A DNA stretch of 64,000 nt, taken from NCBI GenBank assembly GCA_033002965.1, contig JAURVB010014889.1, positions 350,925 through 414,924 of the forward strand. Direction: 5' to 3'. The number at the start of each line of letters is the position of its first letter. The first letter of the stretch is position 1. The translations under genes were made by a program, and so were the position numbers. This document shows positions 1 to 12,579 of this stretch, one piece after another. This DNA comes from Piper betle. Lineage: Eukaryota; Streptophyta; Magnoliopsida; Piperales; Piperaceae. The notes beneath the pieces were generated by a model. It had not been told where the DNA came from. It saw only the letters and a list, made by a program, of their open reading frames with translations, and did no database searches.

Positions 1-3000
1 CTTGCGAGGGGGACGTGAAATAGTTTTTAAGAATAATTTGACTTTTTATAAATAAAAAATAATAAAACTTACGTACCATGCCCTGCATCAAGCCAAGTAA
101 AAGAAACACGGACTAATCCCGTGTGAGAAGACCGTGCTTAATTATTGGACACTTGTCTTACGTGTACGGTTCTCGAACCAAATCTCCATCATTATTTTTC
201 TACAGAATGAAAATGACGCAGCTGACAGATTCACCCTATTTTCTTTCCACAAGCAAATTAGCTATCATGATTTGAAGTTCTCTTTTGGGTTAATTAATTT
301 TGTCAAAATTGCTTTTATAGTTGAAAACTCAATTTTACTGAATTTGCTTTTTAAAAAAAATAAAATAAAAGAGGCCGATTTCGTAACAAGGAACAAAAAA
401 GAAAAGAAAATAAATGTACATATATATATATATAAAGAATGATGTTTAATAGTTTAAATTATTCTTCGTGTACCCAAAGCATGATCAAATTATTTAATCC
501 ACGTGATTATTTAATCATTATAACGATACTTTGTGATTAAATAACTGTACCACATGATCAAATTAAATATGGAAGCTAAATTATGATGCATTTTATGTGA
601 AGGTTAATTTAGTAAGCATAAAATGGTAAATAAACGAGAAAGTGGATTCAGAAAAGATTGTACGTAGGAAGGATAGACATTGAGAACGGGATAGGACCTG
701 GCAAGCTTCTTTTCAATACTATCCTCGTCCACTGGCAGAGGTTGCAAACACGTGAAAAGGGCGCCGCTTTGATTTTCCTAAGCTCCATTCCTTCCTCACA
801 CACATGCAGCCTTGAATACACACCACAAACAAAAGCCAGGCCATGTAAAGTTTTGTGAAATCTAAGGGGGAGTGGGAGAGAAGTGACGTTGAGGTTACAA
901 TAGCAATTGGAAAGAGGGAGGTTATCTTGGTTGTCACCTATGGACGTAGACAGGGCATCAGGGGTGCAATTTTCAATCAAACAAGGCAACTCAGCCAGCC
1001 AAGTATATGCATGAAACCCTTTTCTCATTGTTAAAATTAAATTAAAAGGGAAGCAAGACGTCGTCAAAAGGCGGTTTTGTCCTTGCATCTTATCGCATCT
1101 AAGCAGCTAATTATTTGCTTGAGCTGGCAAATTAATAGGGGAGCTTGCAAACTGTACCACATGGTGGGTGTGGGTGTGAGAGCTGGCCGGGAAAATGTAT
1201 TTGACTATGATTTTCGACTTTTGGAGCGAATTTGGAAAAATAATTTATAGGCACGCCGGGGTAGATGAGCCTGGTGTTATTACATTCACACAACAATGGT
1301 GGGTACGGTCTATAGCTTACCTAAATTTTCGGTAATGAAATCAACGTGATCAAATTGGTTGAGATTGTTATTCTTTCGAAAAGAGGAGATCAAATCAAAT
1401 CAGATCGATCTCGGCTCAACTAAAATTTAGGAATATGCTTCTTAGTTCTCTGGAAAAAACAGATTCATGAAATAGTTTTTTTGGACGGTGCTAATAATTT
1501 TGACGAGTCAATAGTTTCATGGTATAATTTCACTTGTAATTTAAGCAATATAATTAATGTTTTGTGAAAGTCACTTGATGTTAAAGTAATATTTAATTAT
1601 GCAATTAACCAATTAGCGATCCAAAGAGATGAAAGAGGTCGCAAGGAAGGTAGAACCCAAGAAAAACTTGATGCTGGATCAATCAATTAAATGTCTTGAC
1701 TCTTGATTATGATTCGCATAAAGCAATTATCATGCATATCAATGGGAGTCGTTTTTTTGTTCGGAGAACCAAAAGAGGTCACACTCACAGTCCATAAGAA
1801 CGGCACTCCCCAAATAAGCTAGGCCACATTCTACATATAGAATTGAGGCACACGTCTCCTGAACAAAAACAATGGTAAACATATGGCATGAATAATCACA
1901 AAAATGCCCGAACTTTACCAGATGTTCATTACTTCATTCCAACTTACTTATGCGTATTGACTTCAAAAAAGTAAATAAATAAATAAACAAAAACAAAGTC
2001 TATTCTTCACTCAACGCTAGACTCTCTTTTTTTTTTTGGTAAAACAGTGACGCGAGGTAGATTGAAGATCAGTACTATTGTATTATAATTGATCATGTAG
2101 GAAGCAAAAACCGAAAACGTACGTGCATCTCATAGACGAAACTCAACAAAGCATTCTAGCTAACTCTAGCGGACTCGCCGGTCGTGCATGTCATTCTTTA
2201 TGTTCTACTATGCATACGAGCTTTTTACATATCCGGGAGCTCTCTATATACATGGTTATAATTTTGCGACACAGTCAGGCATGACCTGCTTATTGGAGTA
2301 CTGGGGGAAAAACACAGCAGCTTTGATTTTTCTTCATAAAACACAGCTCATACACGTACATGTTGCTCAACCGCGAAGAGAAAGAAAAATGTGCCCGTCC
2401 CCCAAATGGTCCCATTCAAGACGCTGGCAATCACTGGGGTAACATCAATGAGTAGACAGCACTAGGTGCAGTTAAAAAACGACCAAATTGATTGTAAGTG
2501 ACTACCAACAAACAGCAAAGGACGCAATCATGTGAACAAAACCTAGGCTTCGCCGAGCATGGTGGAGATCTAACTTGTACGGAGGTAAAATTTTCAACAT
2601 GGTATGACTCGTGAGTAGCAATATTATGAACAGAGAGTGTTTGGTTGGGGGGACATGAAAATACCTCAGATAAAGGCACAGAGATGGTTCGTACGCCACG
2701 TGCTTGGACCTTGGATTCGAACAGGTAATAAGTGCGGCATGCAGTACGATGATGGCCGCACAGAGAGTGCAAAGGAGGAGCAGGTGCGAGGTCTCATGGA
2801 CGGGGGCCACTCTCTATCCCACACTTCCTTCTTGTTGCCGCAAGCGTTGAACACACTCGGCCTGGCACGGCTAGCTTCGGCATTAGGGGAGACCAAGAGA
2901 ATCTTATTTGTATCGTGTTAGTGTTTTAGCAACGTCAGATTAAAGTTGGAGTTGCTGTTATTGGAAATACTTAATTACTATGACCTGAAACAGGTCTGTA

Positions 3001-6000
3001 TATTAAATGATATATAAGCTAAATGTTTTAGCAACGTCAATCTTTTTTTCTCGATTTATCAATGGCCGAGCCCTATAGCAACGTTGTTCACAATATTATA
3101 TCGTGTAGAGATAAGTTATTATTCTTCTCCTTCCACCCGCCTCAAAGATGTAGATCTTAAAATAGGATTTATCCCTCCATTGCAAATGGATAAGTGCTTC
3201 TTGACAACTGCACTCCTTCGTCCAAATATAAAATACAAATTTTTGGAGGGCAGTTTTACTTACATGATTTATACATAGTTGGAAGGTTAAGGTGCATTAT
3301 ATAGGAAGTTAATTTCCCTTTGGAGGACGTGAAGAAGGATATCTTAACATTGGATTTACAAGTTCCTAAATCAATGCATTATGTTATAATTTATATGAAC
3401 TTTTATTGGAGTTTTTTTAGGGGAAATCATGCTAAGATTATTACTAGGAAATAAGACGTCGACATGGTACGTACAGCTTGTTGATGCGGGGCACAATTAT
3501 AGCCTAGAATCAATATATATATACTGCTGTTTCTACGTTACAATTGGATTTCGACGGTTCTTTAATTTGTCCAATATTCATATTCTAGTTTAGAGCTTTG
3601 TGTTTTCGTCTTTCATTCCCACGCATGCTAACGAACACACCCGCATTAACAAATTAATTAAAACCTGTTTTGGCGTTAAAAATGAAGGCGACGTTATGCC
3701 AAAAGAAAAAACAAACTTTCTTCTTCGCTCCATGATAACATTGAATTGTAGCCACAATAAGCTTAAATCAAACAAACTCCAATTAATATTCAGTCAGATT
3801 TCGGCACATGTTTCTATGGTGAAGATGTGAAACCCATTAATATTGAATACAACTCCTCATTTAATGGGGACAATTGTACATCAATGGATGTCTTGGCCGC
3901 CAAAGCGTTTCCAGCTTCTTCTGCACAGGCGAGGCCACCACCACAATGATATTTCATGTACAACATTTGGTCTCCATACCCATGTCACGGTTTGAATGCA
4001 GATAATTATGTATATATGCCAGCCCGGCCTACCTAGATGGCTTTCTATAGAATTTGGTAGTCTAATTAAAGCTGGCGGTGATCAGGTTGACGCTCTTTCC
4101 GCATTTCCATATCGTAGAAAGATTGAGCCAGTCCCTCGGCCGAATTTCCTATCACCCCCTCGGTGCCCCAAACTTCATCAGATCGAATCGATCCTGACCT
4201 TCTTTTAAAATTGAATTAAATCGAATTAAAATATTTTAGTTTTATTTAATTCATTTTAAATTCAAATTATTAAACTTATATTAAAATTAATTAAAGTTTT
4301 CATAATAATTCAAATTAAAATTTGATTTGACCATTATAATCATATTTAAAAATATTTTATACATAAATATTATATTGAGCATTTCAAATAAATTACAAAT
4401 AAATAAAAATAAACTAATAATAACTATCATAAAAAGTGAATATTAAGTTCTTGATAAAGCATTCTTATTTTTCGGTCGATTTTGGTTTAGTTCGGTTTTG
4501 AACCGAATTTTTTATAATCAATTAGCTTATCCAAGATAATAACCGAACCGAACCAAAATTTTTTAAAAACAAAATCGAACCAACAATTTCGGTTCTATTC
4601 GGTAGGCTAATTTGGTCCGGGCCAAAGTTTGCTAGCCCTAATTGTTTATACAATTTTAAAATATTTAGTGATTTTTGTGCACATTTTTTTATGTCAGCAC
4701 TAATTAAGCTTTATTGACTAACGAATGGTTTGTACACTGGAGTACGAGAGGCCCATATATATAATTGAAAATAGGGGTGATCGGAAGGAACTACCAAAGT
4801 GGTATTCTGTAGTCATGTTTTGGAACCGAACCAACCCAAACTCCTCAAACCAAACCAAAACCGACAATAAATCTCCCAAAAAATTTTCAATTTTTTTTAT
4901 TTTTCACAAAAAAAAATTATTTTGTAAAATTTTTGCATAAGTTTGCTTTGTCTGAAAATAAATATTATTTGACTAAATTTCTGGACAACCAATTATAAAG
5001 CAATTTTTTATCTCTAAATTTTTTTTACGATTTTATGACAGCCAAGTGGATCCTTGGTTAAAATCGTAAACTGCATGCATGCGAGCCTTGATTTATAAAA
5101 AGCTTGTGGCCTGGTTGATGCACCCATGCTAACTTCAATTTATTGTTTCGTTGAGCTCGCAGTTCGCATATTGGACAGTACGTGCTTGGGCAATTAGACA
5201 ACAAGTGATATATACGAGTATGAAGTGGAAAACTTGTGTTTTTTTTAAGTGCTGCATTTTAATTTTGGACAATCTACTGTTGTGTAAGTATAATAAAAGT
5301 CTTCCAACCTAGATTTATTGGACATCTTAGTTTTTAATTCAGTAGGAGCTAACATTCCAAATTAATTCCAAAACCCATTCATACATTCAATCAAAATTAA
5401 GCTTTTTAATTTTTATTTTTTAGAAGAAGCCTCTTTTCAGCCCAACCCCAACCCAGGGGCAGTTAAGTCAATATGAGAAACACCTTGAATTGTGACTTAT
5501 CATACAAGCACCCTCCCTTTAATTGCGAACAATGCATTATGCCACCCTTCAACCGTAATTAATTCATCAAATCAAAATCTTAATTTCACAATAGGGTTGT
5601 GAATGGCTCCGTTGTAAATCAGTTAATGGCATTCACTGAGCCATAAATCAAGTTTAAAAAATTTTGCGATAACTGAGTTGTCACCAATATTTAGCCATTG
5701 GTTAAATGGTTAACTAAGAATTAAATTTTTAACATTTTATATATCATAGACTAGGTTAGGGATTTGTTGTAGCACAGATTTGTTGTAACAAATATTACAA
5801 CGAATTCGCTGTATCAATTGTATGATTAACTTAAGTCTATTTAATTAAAGTGTTTAAAATTTTAAGTATATTAATTAAATTAATTGTCTTTAATTAAAGA
5901 GATTTAACCAAATCATGTAAGTACTACATTTGTAACACTTAGCTACAGAAAATCCTTAGTACATAAACTAATAATGTTAAATAGGTTATAAAATATAAAA

Positions 6001-6559
6001 TATCATACCATCTAAATTATGATAAATTAATTCTACAAACTAGGAAATAGGTAAGAAAAAAATCTAAATTGATAATTTCATCGAAGGGAAACATTAACAA
6101 TTAAACATTTTAAGATTAAGGTTTAAGTTATAAATGAGTGTTATAGTTATATAATATGTAAAAAATAACAAAATAAAAATTGGGTAAATTGGTAAAATAG
6201 TTACTATAAAACCTTTTATTATTATCATTAATATTTGAAGATAGTCAGTTCAATTGACTAAGTTTTCATCCTTTTTAATATAGTTAAATAAATTCTTCAC
6301 CATTTTTATTTAATATATTTTAGATCGATTGATAAATCTGTAAATCAAATGACCATTTATAGAGCCTTATACAAGAATAATTTATTTGCAAATTAATATC
6401 AATTTGTCGATAGGAAGGAGATAATAGTACTGCATGTGGTGCTGAATATCAGATCTAGATCATTGGCTCTCACCTCATCCCTTTTAGGCATTTTTTGGTA
6501 AAAAAATGCTCTCCTATAGGTATATCTAGTCATGGGATTTGGTTTGTTGGTTTATAAGT
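1..6559. other. AT-rich intergenic DNA, no gene recognised
   Basis: I find no gene here on either strand. The open frames (the longest is about 146 codons, minus strand near 650-1090) are short, lack recognisable motifs and have unrelated open frames on the opposite strand. The DNA is AT-rich, with long poly-A/T stretches around 4200-4450 and 5700-6400. A 14-base motif, TTTTAGCAACGTCA, occurs twice near 2925 and 3025 with no clear meaning. Confidence 0.6.
4480..4612. repeat. small CCGAAC/GTTCGG foldback
   Basis: The left part contains ATTTTGGTTTAGTTCGGT and the right part contains ACCGAACCGAACCAAAAT, which is its reverse complement except for two positions. The segment could therefore fold into an imperfect hairpin. 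Similar CCGAACC-rich sequence recurs near 4830-4865. This suggests a MITE-like remnant, but no target-site duplication was identified and the family is not named. Confidence 0.4.
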
Positions 6560-7082
6560 AGGGTTGCTAATCGAGCGAGCCAGCTTGTAAGAATTTGGCG
6601 TTTGGCTCGGCTCAACTTGACATTTAAATACTCGAACTTGAATCCTATAAGTCGAGTTTAAACAAAGAAGTATTCGATTTAACTTGACTCGACTTAGGTA
6701 TAACTCGAATTCGACTCGATAATATAATATTATAATATATATAATATAATTTACCTACTCAAAATACATTAAAAATTATGAATAAATATTATTATTGACT
6801 ACATACTAAATAATGGTAGTGGTAGGGTATTTTATTTTTATTTTTTTTATCAAATCTAAGTTGCCTTTATAATTAAATTAAAATTTGAGATAAAAATATT
6901 TTCTGTTATCGGCTTAGATAATCTTTATATATTATTAATAAATTTAATTATAAATAAATATATTTATTTATATATAATAAAATAATAAAATACCAAGATT
7001 GCTCAACTGAGAGAGCGTTAGATTAAACACATAAAGGTTATGTGTTACTCGAGGTTAACTTGTTCACTCGTTTAACAACCTT
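6560..7082. mobile_element. non-autonomous inverted-repeat element (MITE-like, 523 bp)
   Basis: The ends form imperfect terminal inverted repeats. The left end (6560-6587) begins AGGGTTGCTAATCGAGCGAG. The reverse complement of the right end (7055-7082) begins AAGGTTGTTAAACGAGTGAA. By hand, 20 of 28 positions agree. The interior is AT-rich with several CTCGA/TCGAG motifs and no open frame. A degenerate tRNA-Phe-like stretch lies near the right end. The target-site duplication is not clear, so the superfamily (hAT or Mutator, for example) is unassigned. Confidence 0.5.
6993..7058 (+). pseudogene. degenerate tRNA-Phe-like sequence
   Basis: The stretch GCTCAACTGAGAGAGCGTTA (7001-7020) matches the D-arm and box A region of plant nuclear tRNA-Phe, which reads GCTCAGTTGGGAGAGCGTCA. 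The downstream AAGGTTATGTGTTACTCGA resembles the variable loop and T-arm (AAGGTCGCGTGTTCGAT). The anticodon loop has decayed (TTAAACAC where TGAAGAT is expected) and the acceptor stem does not pair, so it is not a working tRNA. It may be a tRNA pseudogene or the head of an old tRNA-derived SINE caught inside the 6560-7082 element. Confidence 0.45.
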
Positions 7083-8540
7083 GACTATAATTATATCTCA
7101 CCACCAAAATTAATAAATTTAATTATTATTTATATATATATTCTTCAAAAATAATATTACCGCGAGTTTATTGTAGTATGGGTTACAACAAATTGCAGTA
7201 GCTGGTCAATAAATACAAGCTTTGGCTGTATATCCTGATGTGTTTTTGGTCAAAGACGATAAAAGAAAGATACCTTTGTGAACAATGGGTATTCAAAGTT
7301 TGTTGTGTAAATAGATGGCATATAGTGTTTGCCGATTATATATAACGTGTTATCATGTGGCTGTACGATCACTTCCCAAGTAAATTGAAATATGTCAACA
7401 CCATGACATCAACATCTTGCCCTAAAACTGTTATTTGATGAAGATAGATAACCCCTGTTACAGGTCAGAACAAATAATCTGTCTGTTCTCAATTGTTTTC
7501 GCAGGCGATAATCTGGTGGGACAAATTAGCAACACATGATCAGGGTGTAAGTTTCAATGAAGAGTTGGAGAGCGTGCAATGAAGATATATTCGAATCGTA
7601 TGAAGATATAGATCATCATCTCCTCTTCCATCGGAATATAGTTTAGACACCAACGGCACAATGTCATTCATATGCCATTATTCTTTGATTTGTCTGCAAG
7701 CTGGGCATTAGACCTATCATGTAGTCTATTACTAGGCATAGCTAATTGCCGCTTCTCTCGGCGTAATCTAGTTCATAGTTAAGTGGTCGTTGAACGGATA
7801 AACGTGTGATGATTAATGAAGATCTAATACTGTTGTAGCAGGTGATTGAAGAAAGCATCTGATTGGTTTCTGCCGGTTGAGCATGTTTTGCTCATGAATT
7901 AATCACACAACTAAAGCAGCGATACATGACTTGATCAATATTAACATGACATCTTCTGTCTCATCACATGCTTCCGACCCTCTAAATCTTACGCGAAGAT
8001 TTCTTGTGATTCCCTGTTAGAAGTTGCCGCTTGATATGCACCGATTGCTGGTAATCGGCTTGTCCGGTGGAGAGGAATCAATCTGCGTAAACTGACAAAA
8101 GAGAACATCTGTTGTTGATTTCGACAACCGGGTTTTCCGCTCTCTCTCTCTCTTTTTATGAAGTTAATTAAAGAGATTAAAAAAGATGGGCAAATGTTAG
8201 ATTAAGACGTGGGAAGAATCCACTTATTTTCTTTCCCCTTGGAAGGGATAAAATATGACTTCCTTTTGTCCTTTGGATGTTCCATCTTTCTTTTGGAGTA
8301 AGTATCTGCCTTACTTTCAGGGCAACACAAGATTAATAATTAATGAAAACACTTTTGTAAAACTATTTAATTGCTAAGTTAAGTAGGAGGAATCTTCGAT
8401 GATTTCTATACACAAAAAACGTCCATTACACAATTCATAAAAAATGATGTGTTGAAAAAACGTCCATTACACAATTCATAAAAAATGATGTGTTGAAAAG
8501 TGATTAGATTCTTTGTGCGCAAGATGATCATATTCTTTTT

Positions 8541-8542
<2 letters not shown>
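7083..8542. other. intergenic DNA, nothing recognised
   Basis: I see no complete gene. One short stretch after a TTTTCGCAG (from 7506) reads as AIIWWDKLATHDQ and ends at a GT, which would fit a single coding exon. No neighbouring exon supports it. Two near-identical 27-bp copies of CGTCCATTACACAATTCATA followed by AAAAATG lie side by side at 8419-8487. Confidence 0.4.
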
Positions 8543-8577
<35 letters not shown>

Positions 8578-9169
8578 GGCGGGTTTACTCTGCTCAAGCA
8601 CAGGCAAGCTGACTGTGCTCAATCCAACGGCTGGATGAAAAAAGTGCTGCTCCATCGGCCGACGAGTCGTTGTCGCCGGCCGACGTGTCGCCGCCACCCC
8701 GGCAGACGCGACGCCACCCCCACCCTGCCCGTCGCCACCCCTACCCCGCCCGTCGCCACCTCTGGCGGGGCGGCGACGCAACCTCGCGGTGACCCCCTCC
8801 CCCCATCACCGGCGGCGACAGGACGGCAGATCTAGCCGCCCCGCCTCTCCCCTGCCTGCCCGTTGCCCCGCCAACGGGCGACACCACCCCCACCCCGTCG
8901 CCGTCCCCCGCCCGCCACCCCGCTGCGCCGTGCCCCTGCGTGGCGACCCACGACCACGCGGCCGCCACCCCCGGACCAACCCCGTCCTCTATCGCCGCCG
9001 CCCCCTGGCCGTTGCCGTGGCCGAGCACCCTTCCCGCCACCTCCACCGTCGCTGCGGCGACGCCGGTGGCCACCCTTTTTTGATCTTGGCCGTTGGATGC
9101 TAATCCAACGGCCAAGATCAAACTTGAGCACAGGCAAGCTGCCTATGCTCAAGCACAGGAAACTTATTT

Positions 9170-9200
<31 letters not shown>
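8543..9200. mobile_element. GC-rich double-hairpin element between (TA)n tracts (copy A)
   Basis: A 598-bp body (8575-9172) sits between a (TA)n tract at 8543-8574 and another at 9173-9200. The body starts GAGGGC. Its centre is extremely C-rich and low in complexity. Near the right end is a perfect hairpin: TGATCTTGGCCGTTGGAT at 9081-9098, loop GCTA, and the complementary arm at 9103-9120. A second outer foldback follows around 9123-9152 (arms CTTGAGCA and TGCTCAAG). The left end has a smaller stem (AGCACAG and CTGTGCT) and half of the inner hairpin. Flanking by TA microsatellites recalls the rice Micron MITEs, but homology to them was not tested. Long open frames inside are low-complexity artefacts. 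Confidence 0.6.
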
Positions 9201-9203
<3 letters not shown>

Positions 9204-9204
<1 letters not shown>

Positions 9205-9909
9205 GGGTATACCAAGGATGCAAAAATCGGATCGGTGGCGATCCAGTTGAAAAAACATGGGAATCGGTCTTGGCTCGAATCGGCCGATTTCACCCGATTC
9301 GCGCCTATTCCGAAATCGACTCAAATCGGTTGATTTCGGACAGCGGCTGGGAGGCGGCGATGGCGACGACGGGCAACTAGGGGAGCTAGGGGCAATGACG
9401 GTGAGGGTTAGTGGTGAGGGCAGTGACGGGGCGACAGGGCGGCGAGGGCAGCGATGGGGCAATGGAGGGGGTGGGTGGCGATGGGGTGAGGGCGACGTGA
9501 GGGCCTGGGTGGGGGCGAGGGGCCGACGGGGCGAGAGGGTGGCAAGGGCGGTGATGAGGCGGTGGGGCAGCGACAGCAATTGGGGGAGGGACGATGAGTG
9601 GCGTGGAGGAGAGGTAGGGGGAATGAAATAGCGGTGGCAATCTCGTAATTAAAAGTTGATTCGCCTCCGACTAGAATAAAAAATAATAACTAACTCCGAA
9701 TAATTTTAAAAAAATATAGAAAAATATCATAAAATACAATACAAAGCATAACATAAAAATGACATATTTTATAACTAATAACCTATCAATTTTGACTAAG
9801 TTAAAATTTTTGTTGGACTGATTTGGTTGAACCGATTTAGACCGATTCGATCTGATTTAATGACTCCCTTGGAAACCGATTCCGATTTTTGTAACTATGG
9901 GGTATACCC
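9204..9909. mobile_element. TIR element of about 706 bp
   Basis: The left end reads GGGGTATACC followed by a GCAAAAATCGG block. The reverse complement of the right end (about 9870-9910) reads TGGGTATACCCC, then ACAAAAATCGG and AATCGGT. These form imperfect terminal inverted repeats of about 33 bp with small gaps. The interior is a G-rich low-complexity tract (9350-9630) followed by AT-rich sequence, and no transposase is visible. The element abuts the right TA tract of copy A and the start of the AT-rich Helitron-like segment, so it looks nested. Family is unassigned. Confidence 0.45.
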
Positions 9910-12579
9910 ACACCTTGCGCGGGGTTATATATATTTTGTATATATATTGATTATATTTATACTATCACAAATAAGTATCTTATATTTTAATTTTCCTAAT
10001 TTTTATAAATTAATAATTAATTGTCTTCATCGTTTTTAATAGTATGTTTCAAAATGTTTTTTGAAATGTTCACGTATACTTTTTATTTTTGTGTCTTTTA
10101 TTATATTTTTTAAAAATCAATATATTCAAATTATAATTATAATATCTTGATTAGAATTCTAATTAACCCTACTCAAAATGAGTCCTTTTGATTGAATTTT
10201 ATATATTTTAAAAATTAAATTATTATAAAATATGATCTAGCTCGATTCAAAATTTCATATTTTTTATATATTGATATTTATTAAAATTAATATCTTATAT
10301 TTTTATTTTTATTTTATTAATTATAATTAATTGTCACTATTTTCTTTTCTTATTATGTATCAATTTGCTACCAAAACGATTTTTTTACTAAAATGTATCC
10401 GATTAAATTAAAATTACACATGTAATTTAAATAAATTTTAATATTCCCGTGCTTGGCGCAATGAGTGGTGCAAGCCAGATTCGATTTTATAATTTTAATA
10501 TTTTTTATATTTTTTAAAAATTGATATATTCAAAATATAATTATTAATACCCTTGTTAAAATTATAATTAATATGCAAAAGATTCAATTTTATGAATTTC
10601 ATGTCTTCTAAAAAAATTGAACCAAATGTAAAATATAATCTGACTTGATTTTAAAGTTCATAACTTTTTATGAGTTTTGGTAGATATTTGTACATTAGTT
10701 AAATAAATATTCAATTATAAGCTTTAAAATATATATTATAATTAGACTAAAAATTTGCACATTCTACTTGAGTATAATTTTAATAAGGTTTGGCAAAAGA
10801 AGTTTATTATTTTCGAAAAATTTTAATTAATGAAATTTCAAATCCAATGAAGATGAAAAATATCAAAATTGACAAAGCAGATGGTGTTTTTGATTAATAA
10901 ATTTACTAAATCGATAAATGCAGAGAATTTAAGTGTTTAATTTTTCTCGAAATTCTTAATTAATTATTTACAGATCTGATAAATATGGAAAATATGAGTA
11001 GATAAACACACCCATTGTTTATTATTTAAAAACAATTAATTAATAGATTAATTAATCGAATGAAGATGGAAAATTAAGTTTTTTAATTTCGAAAATTTTA
11101 GTTAATCATATTACCAATTTTCTGAAATTAGAAAATATAAAATAAAGAACTCACTTATTTTTAATTATTTTAGGAGTTTTTAATTATTGAAAATTTTTAT
11201 CGTATACATAAAGACAAAAAATATGTGCATACCTTTTAGTTATTTAAATGTAATTATGATAAAGTTATTTTATTGAGAAATTAGAAACTGACTATGATTG
11301 GCAATTACTCGTTTTTTTATTTTTAACAGATTTATAATTTAATTAGTTTAGAACTTCGGAAACAACAAAAAATCCATTTCATTTTTATCTGAATTTACTA
11401 AAAATTTCAAAATATGATAAAAATATGTATTTATTTGCTGTTATTTTCCATCTTTATCATAGTTGTAAACATGTGTTTGCCAACTCTTTTTTCATCTTTA
11501 TCACATTTCTAATGTAATTTGTTAATAATTCCTAAAATAATAATAATACAAAGATTTTGTAAGAATCTATAAGATTAATTTTTCCAACTTCATCTTGTTA
11601 TCTATATCACATTTCTAATTTATTAATTAAAAATTCCGAAAATAATGATATTAATAAGATTTTGTAAAAAACTAAAAGAATAATCTTTACATCTTTATCA
11701 TGTTTGTAATTTATTTTGTTAAATAAATCTGGAAATAACAATATCGATTAATCAGATTTTGTGTTTATCAAACTTTTTGCATTTTTATCACATTTTTAAT
11801 TTAATTAATATGAATATCCAAAAATAATAATATTAATAAGATTTGTGTAAATCTAAAAGTTCAACTTTTCCAACTTTATCATGTTCATTAAGTTAAATAA
11901 ATTGGAAATTATATACATTAATTAATAAGATTTTGAGTTTATTGACCTTTCCCCATCTTTATCACGTTTCTAATTTAATTAATTAACATTACGAAAATAA
12001 TAATATTAATAAGATTTTAAAATAAACTAAAGGATTAATTTTTCCATCTTTATGATGTTTGTAATTTATTTAGTTAAATAATTCTGAAAATAACAATATA
12101 AATTAACAGGATTTTGTGTTTATGAAAATAAATTCTTAAAGATAAGATTTTCCATCTTAATTATTTTTTTAATATTTCTAATTTAATTAATTAAAAACAA
12201 ATAAAATGATAATATTAAACATGGGTTTATCAACCCTTTTTCATCTTTACCAAATTTTTAATTTAATTAATTCAAAATTCCGAAAATAGTAATATTAATA
12301 AGATTTTGTTAAAATCTAAAAGAATAATTTTTTCATCTTTATCATGTATGTAACTTTTTAATTAATAATTCCGAAAATAATAATATTAATTAATAGGAAG
12401 TGGAAAAGATTCCAAAAGATTGAATTTTATTTTATAGAGATTACGAAATATCTTAACAAGAGTTAAATTTATTTTTAAAGATTTTATTATTATCGTAGCC
12501 AATCACATTGAGTCGCTAATCCGTCGTTAAAACTGACACATGTTAAAAATTATTCTTATATAATAGTACATACAGAAGA
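9910..12579 (-). mobile_element. Helitron-like non-autonomous element (minus orientation)
   Basis: Read on the minus strand, 12579 downward begins TCTTCTGTATGTACTATTAT, followed by an A/T-rich stretch and ACATGTGTCA, and is preceded by A. This fits the A|TC 5' end of plant Helitrons. The opposite end, near 9910-9930, carries a short GC hairpin (ACCCCGCGCAAGGTGTGGGT on the minus strand) like a Helitron 3' hairpin. The final CTRR is not clear and may be disrupted by the adjoining TIR element. A second GC-rich hairpin-like segment at 10447-10480 suggests a nested or duplicated end. No Rep/helicase coding is present. The interior is very AT-rich and includes a direct repeat of about 400 bp spacing (about 10100 and 10500). 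Confidence 0.4.
11440..12400. repeat. diverged tandem array, period about 95 bp
   Basis: The core CATCTTTATCA, or a close variant, recurs near 11493, 11593, 11690, 11780, 11876, 11953, 12046, 12155, 12240 and 12335, giving spacings of 77-109 bp. Each core is followed by a TTTCTAATTTAATTAA-type or TTTGTAATTTATTT-type stretch, then ATAATAATATTAATAAGATT. The two types alternate over much of the array, so the higher-order unit may be about 190 bp. Copies are substantially diverged. No coding potential is seen. Confidence 0.6.

Noticed and set aside
648..1088. Open frame of 146 codons, minus strand
   Set aside because: No family resemblance and overlapping unrelated frames on both strands; no gene structure around it.
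7506..7546. Single exon-like stretch AIIWWDKLATHDQ between AG and GT
   Set aside because: No neighbouring exon, start or stop supports a gene; short matches of this kind arise by chance.
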